DNA of 64,000 bases, from positions 587,160 to 651,159 of the forward strand of contig RQTK01000151.1 in NCBI GenBank assembly GCA_003991915.1, written 5' to 3'. A program made the translations under genes and the position numbers. A model generated the notes under the pieces. It saw only the letters and a list, made by a program, of their open reading frames with translations. It searched no databases and was not told where the DNA came from. This stretch comes from Elysia chlorotica (Eukaryota > Mollusca > Gastropoda > Plakobranchidae). Numbering within the stretch: the first letter of the stretch is position 1; each line of letters starts with the position of its first letter. Positions 26,021 to 36,400 of the stretch are shown here, piece after piece.

Positions 26021-27796
26021 TTAACTTGACTTGAACAGAGCTGTGGTGATGTTATCTGTCTTTTTGACCAAAACAGATCTAGAAACAGGAGAAAATTAAA
26101 AAAATTATTATAACCTTCTTTTCTTCCAAGACGACATGTAAAAGATGAAAATAGTAAAAGTAAAAATAGATGATTAAATTAGATACAAAGCTCCACATCT
26201 GAAGGTCAAATAATTAAATTCATAAAAAAGACTTGCAAAATAGATAACAGACAGACCATAAGGTCTTATCATTATAATCTAAATCAAATGAAAATAAAAC
26301 CTAACACTTTATCTCTCAGCGTGCAATTGTTTTGGTTGTCAATTTTTTTAAGAACTAGCAATGTCCTATCATTTACAAAAAGAAACATATCTCAGCAAGT
26401 AACGATAGTGCACCCACCCATATTCTGATTCCAAACAGATGACCGGTGTAGGACCATTCTGACTTGGACAGAGACGAGCGGCCTGACTAGCGAGGGCGCT
26501 TAGGGATCCGCTGCACTGGCGTGGGACATTGCCCTTGGCTGAAAATGTCATTACACACATTATTCTATGTCACTTCAAATTAAGTATTACAGATATTATA
26601 CAGAAAAAAAAACAACAACTCATTTCTTAACATAAGAATGCAAAAGTTTCTCAGCTGTCTAATGCTTTTTTGTTTTTATATTCAAAACAACACATAATTT
26701 ATATCATAAATCAGTGTATTGTAAAACTGAAGGAAAACATAAAATTTGCATTAAAAAGTTCTATACTTTTTCAAATAGCTAGTAAAATGAAGTTGCAAAC
26801 AATAAAATTTATTTAATGTAAGTCTTGCAGGCCCTTACATGAAAGACAAAGTCCACTACTTTCTGCGCAAAGGACACCAGTCACTCCAGGAATCCTAAAT
26901 CTGGGAAGAAAAATAAAAGTATAAAATTCATTACTGAAAAAAGAAATTTAAGATAAAAATGGAATTTTTTTTTTTTTAGACAGTCCCAAAGAGTTTTGTC
27001 TTGACAAATTCCAAGGTATGTTTAAATTATAAATATGTATTAAAAAATAACAATCTTAAACTGACACAGAAAAATACCTGTATATATTTTTACCACTCTG
27101 TATTTTTAAAACCAAGAGTTGGTTATAAAGGCTACCACAGTGGAACAATACATTTTTTAAGCTGTTTGCTTAAATACATGTGCACTTGCGAACGGAGCTA
27201 TTGAGAGACAGTAATGATCATACATTGTCCAGCGAAGCACAGGCAGTTACAGTGGTTGTAGGCTTAGATCCTTTAGAAGTAACTCCTTTTAGTGAGACAC
27301 TTATTTACAAGCACACAGTCATTACTCCTACCAACAGAATAAGTTTTAAACAACAATGTGGTCAGTTTTGTGTGTGTGTCTTTATATGTCTTGATGGGGC
27401 GGCGTTTGACACTAGTGTGCAAATATATGTCAAAGCATTTAGCATTTTGAGGTGGAAATATATCACAACAAGACAAGTAAAGACTTAATAAAATCATTTT
27501 AAAAGAAAGCAGATCTATGGAAGATACTGAGTGAAACACAGGAAGATATTGACAGACTATGTCAAAGACGTACTACAATTTTATCTATCAGTCATTCATG
27601 AGCAAAAAAGCGACCTTTAAAAGTAGATTTGGGTGTCATAGGCTGTTGCTTTTGTGAGGAAGGCCTTGATTTCAGATTTGATCTAGATCTAGATTAGACT
27701 CTGGATCTAAAATCTTTTCTATGATCTTGATCTAATTAGATCTGACTTGGGCTTCACTTACGCTTCTTCCATATGTTTCTCCAATGAATTTTCCAT
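26021..27796 (-). CDS. LAMTOR5: Ragulator complex protein LAMTOR5 (HBXIP-like)
   Basis: Four exons, right to left: 27796-27762, 26894-26839, 26538-26418, 26078-26021. All junctions are GT-AG with matching phases; the total is 270 nt, 89 aa (human 91). The protein starts MENSLEKHMEEAIPGVTGVL, then CAESSGLCLSSKGNV, SGSLSALASQAARLCP, TPVICLESEYG and SVLVKKTDNITTALFKSS. These line up with human LAMTOR5 across its whole length, including GVLC-DSQGL, VLAQQAAKL and VVCLES. The roadblock-type fold has no catalytic site. LAMTOR5 is one of five subunits of Ragulator, the lysosomal scaffold and activator for Rag GTPases in amino-acid signalling to mTORC1. The start codon lies 180 bp from the GMPPB-side upstream ATG at 27977, pointing away, so the two genes probably share a promoter. 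Confidence 0.95.
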
Positions 27797-28020
27797 GCTT
27801 TATAAAATTTAGATTCTACTATTTTTATCTGACGTGAGAAAGTAAGATATATGTTTGACACAGCTAGAATCTAGAGTTAATCTAGATTTAGAGATCTATA
27901 GCAATTAGCCTACTCCAAATAGCGAGTCCAAGGGGGAGAGGCAGGTGACTCGATTAGTAAGCTTTGAAGTTGAATCATGATTTCGTTTCTTTTCCGTGAC
28001 CCGGAAGTTTTTATTGGGTG
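27797..28020. promoter_or_regulatory. Short divergent promoter, LAMTOR5 (-) and GMPPB (+)
   Basis: The gap contains CCGGAAGT at 28001-28008, a consensus ETS-family (GABP-type) site, and ATTGG at 28013-28017, an inverted CCAAT box. ETS plus CCAAT without TATA is typical of bidirectional housekeeping promoters. Several AGATCT/TCTAGA half-sites lie at 27868-27900. Transcription starts are not defined by sequence alone. Confidence 0.55.
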
Positions 28021-28172
28021 TGTCTTTATTGTGCTTGTGGTATGTTTCGTGGCAAGCAGTCAAGCAGTCAAAGCTTTTGATATTCATTCATCAGATCCTG
28101 TCATTCTGATCCAAGAGGAACTAAACCAGAAAGATACTACGTGTGTTTTTTTAGTTGGAACCACTAGAACAG
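28021..28172 (+). other. GMPPB: Probable noncoding first exon of GMPPB (left end undefined)
   Basis: A donor AGAACAG|GTAAATATC ends the putative exon at 28172. The GMPPB coding exon begins with acceptor TACTCCACAG| at 29811-29812, leaving 20 nt of leader before the ATG at 29833. An open frame from the ATG at 27977 runs through this exon; after splicing it would read five more codons and stop before the GMPPB ATG. It is therefore either an upstream ORF of about 69 codons with a hydrophobic start (FIGCVFIVLVVCFVAS) or untranscribed promoter. No other gene family was recognised in it. Confidence 0.45.
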
Positions 28173-28482
28173 GTAAATATCTTTTGGATTTTTTAACACC
28201 AATGCATATGAAAAAAATTCAATATATTGTTATTTTAAACTTGGATTTCGGTACTTCTAACAGTTGCTTCACAATGATTTTTTCAAGTAGTTACTGTAGT
28301 AACATGATTGATTACATCTGTCATGGAGATGGGAACTTCACTAGATCTTAATCTAGATATGTGCCGGTACAATGTCAGTTTATAGTTACACACTGGTGTA
28401 AAATCTATAGCGTTTTGAGGATTCTTTACATGGCTAGAGGCTTATGTATTTTTTTTGTGGAACAAGATTCCTCTGTGTGTCT

Positions 28483-28605
28483 TTAGACTGAACAAGTTAT
28501 GCGCTTAGAACATTTGTAGCCCCAAAGTTCTACAATACAGAAATGGAAATATCAGCTGAGGATCAAACTTGAGCACTAATGGTAGTGAATAGTTTGGCAG
28601 ATTCT
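28483..28605 (-). repeat. SINE family 2 fragment, inverted copy
   Basis: Its sequence ATGCGCTTA, TGTAGCCCCAA, TTCTACAATACAGAAATGGA, AATATCAGC-GAGGAT and GAGCACTAATGGTAG is the reverse complement of 29325-29450. The pair lies about 720 bp apart in opposite orientation, upstream of GMPPB coding exon 1. Confidence 0.75.
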
Positions 28606-29136
28606 GTCTCCCAGTCACATTATGACGGTTATATCACTGATCATTGCCTGAATCTCTAAGAGGGCTGAGGGAGGAGCAAAATACCCCCCGTAGAGATCTT
28701 GGGTAACCTGGCTGTTTTTAGTCCTGTGTATACAGATGGATGGACCCATGTAGGGGAAGATGGTGATGAAAGCCATGCTTTGACTGATTCACATAGAAGT
28801 GTCAAAAGCCGCCCCACCAAGACACAAAAACAGATAGACACACACACACTGATATGAAACAGGCGCTGAACACATTTTGTTAGTGTGACTGTGGGCTTGT
28901 AACTGCAATTGGTCACTTTTATATTGTACTGAGTTTATTTGGATAGTAGTCGGGCAAGTACTGTAACTGTCAGCGCTTTTCTTGGTAGTGTTTGATCATT
29001 GCCGCCTCATGATAGCTCCATCTGTCGTGGCCTGCGTTTGCAAGTAGAAGGTTTGATACTCTGTAGGTGTCTGAAAATCTGGTTTGATATTTTTCTAGAA
29101 ATTCGTGGGATGTAGATCTAATTCATTATTATTAGC

Positions 29137-29262
29137 GTTGGCTCAGTAGGGGCATGAAGATAGATCAGTCTCCGGGACTCGGGACTAAGGAGCAGGAGGT
29201 CCAAGGTTCCAATCTTTTATGTCGCCGCTCTTTTTCTATCCACGCCTTTCCGTCCATCTCTT
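29137..29262 (+). repeat. tRNA-derived SINE head
   Basis: TTGGCTCAGTAGGGGCATGA fits an A box and CCAAGGTTCCAATCTTT fits a B box at tRNA-like spacing. The remaining body leads into the family 2 copy at 29310. It is not a functional tRNA: paired stems are not evident. Confidence 0.55.
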
Positions 29263-29309
29263 TAGAAAACCTATGGCACATAACATTAATTTGAAGATTG
29301 TAATTTTAG

Positions 29310-29462
29310 CAATATAAGGCGCCAAACATCTCTACCATTAGTGCTCTGGATTGACGAGAAGGGGGTCAAAGTTTCTATCCTCGGCTGATATTTCCATTTC
29401 TGTATTGTAGAACTTTCAATTGGGGCTACATGGGTTATAAGCGCATAACCCTTTCAGTCAAG
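29310..29462 (+). repeat. SINE family 2 fragment, direct copy
   Basis: ACCATTAGTGCTCTGGATTG, then GGGGTCAAAGTTTCTATCCT (B-box region) and CGGCTGATATTTCC. It resembles 30735-30835, where GGGGTTCGAGTTTCGATC holds a better B box, and is the inverse of 28483-28605. Low-copy family with a decayed tRNA-like head. Confidence 0.6.
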
Positions 29463-29832
29463 AGACACATAGGAGGAACGTTGTTCCATTTAAAAAAGAA
29501 TTCGAACTGAAACATATCACAGTGACAGCTATTTAAAATTAAATAAGTTTCATTGTGATCACCTGCAGGAAAGAAAGTAATAAATGGCTTCTCCTTTATT
29601 TCCCCCACACACAAAAGTAATAAACAATTTTTTTTAAAGCAGAAAAAAAACAAGATAGTGAAATCAACCGATTTATATATATATACCACATACCAAATTG
29701 ATTTATAAATCATACCCTCTACTCCCGATAGCAGCCTTCTCCTTCAACTTTGAAAAGCTTGAAATGGCTTTTATTACTCACAGATTGATTTGGTCTTTTT
29801 TTTACTCCACAGCTCTGTCTTCCTGATCAATA

Positions 29833-32800
29833 ATGAAGGCTCTTATTCTTGTGGGTGGATATGGCACCCGTCTCCGTCCTCTCACACTCAGCATTCCCAA
29901 GCCCCTCGTTGAATTCGGCAACAAACCAATGTTGTTCCACCAACTAGAAGCACTGGTTGATGTGAGTAAGGTTTTTTTTGGTGTATGTTCACAATACATT
30001 TTCCTATTGATATTGTTCTAGAAGCTTGGAATTTGTATCTGCCAGGCTTCAATCCAAAGTAATCATTGATTACATTGATATGGTTTGCAAGATTTGAACC
30101 AAAAATTATATCAGTTCTTACATAATCAGAATGTGAATTTTCTGTTTTTCTAATTTGGAAGATTCTTAATTTGGTTAAATTCAAAGAAATTAATTAGATT
30201 CTTTACTATCTACCAACCTTTTTTACAAGTATGAACATGATATTAAATCTTACCAATGTTTTACAACGGTATTAATTTATTTGAGATTTGAAATGGTTCA
30301 TACAGTGGAAACCTCACAAAACAAAATCTGATAATCAGAATTTTACAAGAGAATAGATTATTTTTTTCCTCTTTGTCTCTATTATAATCGGATTCATAAT
30401 TCGAAGTAGTTCTGGTTTGATTCTCTTAATTCGAAGCTCACGCCACCAATATGCATTAGAGAAGTTCTCTCTGCCCAGCACAATTCAGTGATCATTGCAG
30501 CTGTCCAAGACATAATTGAAATGGGGTTGGGAGAAGGTTGCTATAGATATAAGAAAACAACAGAAAACTATAATAAACGCAGCTTTAAGCAAATTGTTTC
30601 TTAATCGTTCCTTAGACTATTGAATAATTTTATTTCTCTGTGTGCCTCTGTTTTGCTGTTTCTTTGTTTGTTGTTGTTGGGTTTTTTATGCGTGTTATTA
30701 CAGGGGTATTTAAAGCAACCCTTTTGTGCCCTTTGCCCATACGTAGCATAGTTGGTAGTGTGTTTGGCTCAGCAAGAATGGGGTTCGAGTTTCGATCTGA
30801 TCCTCAGCTGTTTCCCAAATTCAGCTTATCCAACAGAACAAAGCTGCACTGTAATAGCCGTTGTCTTCGTGTAGAAATAATCGGAAAGCATTGGTGGCAT
30901 AACACCAAGCAAATTAATATCGTTCAACCCAGCTTTCGGCAAAAATAATCTTTGTTCAAAATTAGGTTTCTAAGACGCCACATTGATTAAAGTGACGTTT
31001 TATTGTCAACGCTATTGAATTAGTGATATCTACTGCAATAAACAGAACATGTAATAAACACGGTTTCGATAACCAGGGTACATTGATTAGCTACACAAAG
31101 ATCGATGCTTGTGGGATCTGCGTTAACCTTATACATGAAATGTCGGATTTAGTGCGTACTGCACCGCGCACATACACCCGTAAATCAGTGAGTGGTTGTG
31201 AGCTTTGAATACGCTATAAAAAGCAAACAAATTATTGACTGTCTAATATAGACACAAAGGATTACGTGTGCAGCCTCAAAACGGAATGTTTTATAGATCG
31301 TTAACTGAGGAGATCAATTCTACCAGCGCAATGAAACATGTTCAAAGATTTTGCGAACAAAGCCAAGATATCGTCAAACATTATCCGACCAAAAGAGTCG
31401 GCAAAACTATCTATCCTGTGGTGCTAAGCACTTTTCCTAAATGTTTATTTTGTTTGGAGAGATGCAGATATTACGAAGTGTTGAATTGTTTTGATTCACA
31501 GGGGGGCGAGGTGATCAACCAATGGTAGTTGGCGTGGCTTGAAATCGGAAGGTTTTGGTTTCGGTCTTCGCCCCCCCCCCCTTTTTTTTTTGTTTTTGTT
31601 TGTTTGTGTGTGTGTGTTTTCCTTTTACAAGTTCTGGGTATGCTGCTCTGAGATCCGGTCGCCGTATTTGTGATATTCCATTAAAACCTAGGGATCATTC
31701 AGTAAGCACAGAGGCTCACTTTCTGCGGCGGAAGAAAAACAAACATTTTTTTTTAGGGAGACGGTGTCTTTTTATTTCATTTCTATTTCTGAATCACCTG
31801 TCCTATAATTTTCATCACTCTGAATACTGTGAAACATCTTTCTACTTTGAAAATCGGTGTTCTACACGAGATGGCCCAACCCTCTTTTGTTTCGGAAGCA
31901 AGGCTAATTATAGATGTAACAACGTGCCTCATTTTGAAGTGCATGGGATACCGTAATAGGAACCGAGTGGTCAGAAAGCCGTACCAGGATTTAAACCCAT
32001 GGCTTCTAATTTAGAAGCTAAAATTCCCCCAATCCAGAGATTAGAGCAGATAACAGGGGAGAGCATAGTCACATTCAGTTTGAACGATCCACCAAGCTAA
32101 GCGCATCGTCCGAATCTTCGGTCAGTAATCGGGTCACACTGTAAAATTCTTGCGCAGTATGTGCGTGAGTGAATGAGTTGGACTTGGTCTCCCAAGACCC
32201 GACGTCATCAGCAAGCCTATATCGTGGGCGGGTCCCAAGACCAACGTCTGACAACTATATGTTGCCGCTCAGAGGCAGTGCGGGTCTGCGGAGACACTCC
32301 CGTCCCAGCTGGTCACATTTTACTGACAGTGAGACCGACACAACCATTAGAACAAAATCCGATCGTTGACTTCAACCTGGGCATCTCCGATTGGGAGACC
32401 AACGCTCCACCAAATGCGCCATTTCGCCCGCGCAGCCAGTGCGTGTATTTGGTAGAAGAAAACGAAATTCTTTGCTTGTTGAACGTCTCCTAAGTCTTAT
32501 GTGGCGACGGGACATCAGAACGGACCACACGGAACTTGAACTGTCACAAGGCAATCAGTATTTACTTGAAATTAGCTTTGTTGTGTGGTGAGCTGCAGAG
32601 TAGACAAATGTTTCCAAATATAGTTGAATCCTAGTTCTAAAAAATGTAAGAGGGTAAAACATATGCACATTAACAAAGGCGCAACATTATATTTTATGTA
32701 CTGACAGTATGAGCGAGAAAAACAAACGAATGAACTGGAGATACTTTTAAAAGCAAACCTGAACCTTCCTGTGACATTCATACGAGAAATAAAGAGGTAT

Positions 32801-33373
32801 AGGTTTTGAACATTCATTTTAAAGGCCAAGACACAGATACATTCAGACAAACGCGACTTGGTTGCATCCATACGGAAAAGAAGTAGAGAAGTGCAGATGG
32901 GTGGACATTAACGACAATAGATAAAAAGAGAAGTAAAGAAAACGAGATGTTGTTTATTAGTGTAACGAGGGAAAACTAGCTCACTAACGCGTGCAATTCG
33001 TGGAATTTTGTATTATACATGTACAAAGAGGAATCGGGATCGGATTTTGCTTTAGAGTTATTTTTGTGGGCGAGGCTCCCATATTTTGGGTTGGTTTGAC
33101 GCCCAACGTCAGCATTATATAGGCTATATTGTGGACGGGCCCAAGACTGACGTCTGCCAATTTTATGTGCTTTCCTATGTCGGAGCGTAGGCCTGCATTG
33201 CAGACTGGGTTGAGTAACGCAATATAATACACACTGGGATTGTACATTGCGGTGCATATGCAGTAAGCAAGCACAGCTTCACTGGTCAACAGCTGTTTCT
33301 CAGGATGTGAGATCATGGGGACTAGGGAATGTATAACTATTATTGTTTTTGGTTAGTTTGTTTCACCTACCAT

Positions 33374-33420
<47 letters not shown>

Positions 33421-36400
33421 CTCTGTCTCTGTCTCTCTCTCTCACTCTCTCACTGTCTCTCTTTTATCGTGTCTTTACAAACAACCATATTCACTTCCTC
33501 CATTTGTTTAGCTCCCTCCAGCGCTCCTTATTTTATCCCGAGGAAAAGATATACTTTTTCTGTGTTTTAAATAGGTATAGAATGTGCATGACTAGAGCAA
33601 CGTGAAAAACGTCTTTAGAAACGTATTAGTCCCTTTTCTCTCAGCTATTCAAGAAATCTCGAGAAAGTTTTACTAGATGAATCAATGAAACATATTAAAG
33701 TAAAAGTATGATTGGGCCTTAAACCTTCTCCGTTTATTTGCCAAAACTTTTTGTATGATTTCATCATTCGCTGTGTTTGTATGGGTGTTTTCGATATGCT
33801 TGAGGTAGGCCTACATGAGTCAAGGAACGTAACATTTCACTCACTCTAAAGTAAGATTCTTCCACACAGTGTAGTTCTTTTGAGAAGCATGATATTTTTG
33901 ATAGGTTTTCTTCTCCGTTTCCGTAAAACAATAATGTTGGTGCAATCAATCTTATTGTTGTGTTTGTTTGTGTGTTGTTATTTATTGTTGTTGTGGGGAG
34001 TTGGGGAGAGGTGTATGTGTGTGTGTGTGTGTGGGGGGGGTGACTAAACAGATCAGGTCATCGAACGAAACAGCTTTTATTCAGGGTTCCATAATACGAT
34101 TCTCCGACGGCCGCTCTTTTCCTTACTACTTGGGTCTGTGCCAGCATAATGTGACTGGGCAAGTGGGGTCGCTTCGCTAATTAGGATCCTCTTTGTGATC
34201 CTAAGAGATGTTCAACTTAGCGTTTTTTCCGAACAAGGCAATCAATTTTATATCGAAAAAAAAAACAAAAAAACTACAAAGGGTATTTATGGTAAATGTT
34301 CCACACCATCAGATGAGCCAATGGTTCGCTTAATTGTTACCATCGGATGAGTTGAATGATCCACCAAAAATTAATATGTCTTAAGATTTTGCCCTTTAAA
34401 TTGTCTTAAGGCTCATCTAACATGTTATGTTTTTTGTATGCTGGACATTTATGGTTTCCTTATCAGTCATGGTGACTGCTATGCATGTACATGTATTCTT
34501 CAAATGAGACTTACAAAACATATCCTAAATGTTTTCTTAGTTAGGAGAAAGTATTCCTGGTTTAACAGCTCCTAAGTCTCAAGGAAGATCCTCTCCTGCA
34601 GCTCCACGCCAGAGTGGGATACTGGGGACTTGGCCGGTTATATTATAGTATTAAACTAAACTGACACCAAGCCAACCCATAGCAAAGTCATTAATGTTTT
34701 CTTTGCCCATAGGGAAGGGACCAGAGCAGGACTTGATTCCGCAATCTTCTGACTTGGAGCCGTGGTTCGACCCAGAGACCACCACATTTCTTATATCATC
34801 TGCTATGTTTCCTGTTACAGTTTTAAATGAATGATTTTAATACTGACAAAACTCTCCAGTCTTAATACATAAAGAATTTGTCTCTTTTACTGTTTTTCCA
34901 GGCTGGTGTATCACACATTGTTCTAGCAGTAAGCTACAGGGCAGAGCAGATGGAGAAAGAACTTGAGAATGCCCAGAAGGAGGTATAGCTGTAATAAAGC
35001 ATTTCTTATGTAAAATTGCTAACTAAATATTGAGACATAATATATTCTCTGGATAAAATAAAATGAAGTTTTGGACAGGGTTGACTTTACTTTTTTTTAA
35101 ATCGGAAGAAAAAAAATCATTGGAAAAAATGAAGATGGTAATACCAAGAGGTGACTCAAGTTCAGTGAAAAATCAGATTTATTTAAATAAAACCATCATG
35201 AATATTTTATTTCCAATTATGTGTTTTTGTGCACCCTTTGTGTATTTTCAGCTTGGCATTAAAATCTCCATATCTTTGGAAGAGGAACCTCTAGGAACTG
35301 GTGAGTTTTGTTTTCCTTTAAGTGAAAAATTTAAGGAAAGGTACAACATAGCGAAAAACTGTGATGGAAGCAAGGGGATGTTGAAATTTAAAGTGCTGGT
35401 ATAAAAATGTGTGGAATCAAAGAGACACAAATAATCTTAATTACTTTTTTAATGAATTTGGGAATGAAGCAAAAATTAATGGAATAATCAATATGTTAAA
35501 TATTTCATATAAGATGCCAAACCATTTTTTTTAATGTCTGAATGGCTGTGTACAACTTGCATATTTCATTATCATTTGAAAAACTTTCTCATAACGATTA
35601 AAATGGACCAAACCTCGACCTCTTAATCTTTGGTGTTACGCCTGAAAAACTTATTTCGTTTTTGTTTTGTTTTTTTGCTTTTGTTTTTATTATGTATATC
35701 CTATCTTTAAAAAAAAAGGTTTCCAGGTGGTCACTCAAATGATTCAATGTAAAACCAAGATCTTTTCTATCGTGTGATCCACCATACTTTGAGTTTCAAC
35801 CCAACATGTGCTTCCACTCTGCATAACTCTGACAGTCAACGTATTCCCTTCATTTATTCACGTTTTCAGCCGGACCACTGGCTCTAGCCAGGGATATCCT
35901 GTGCTCAGACGATGAACCTTTCTTTGTGCTCAACAGTGACATCATCTGCGACTTTCCTTTCAAAGACATGCTTCAGTTCCACAAGAATCATGGCAAGGAA
36001 GGAACCATCGTGGTGCGTAGTAGACTAAATATTAGCATGGGATATTTTTATCTTATGGAATTAGTTATGTTTGTCATATAATTTGTAATGTTTAGACAGA
36101 AAAAGTGAGACAAAGGGCAAAACTTTTGAATTAAAATTTTAATTAGTTTTTTGGGATTTTTTGGTTGGTTTCGTAACTACTGAAGCCAGCAACTTTATTA
36201 TTTCACACATGGGTCCAGCCTCTAAAATGCAGTCTGGCAATTTGACGTGCTTTCACAGAGAAGCAGAGTGGATATACAAGGACTTCTGTCTCAGGCCTTC
36301 ACAATAACTAAGGTTTGATCCAACCAGTGGGGAGAAAGGGGACTTAGTTGGATTCAAGCTGTATTGTATACTTATATTTCAAACTTTGTTATTGTTTTTC

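Noticed and set aside
27001-27488. Plus-strand frames within LAMTOR5 intron 1
   Set aside because: There is no codon bias, splice partner or family similarity, and the region is intronic on the other strand.
30735-30835. tRNA gene candidate with A and B boxes
   Set aside because: Acceptor and anticodon stems do not pair; better explained as a SINE head.
31023-32014. Several plus-strand frames in GMPPB intron 1
   Set aside because: They were not recognisable as any family; the area looks like a decayed repeat.
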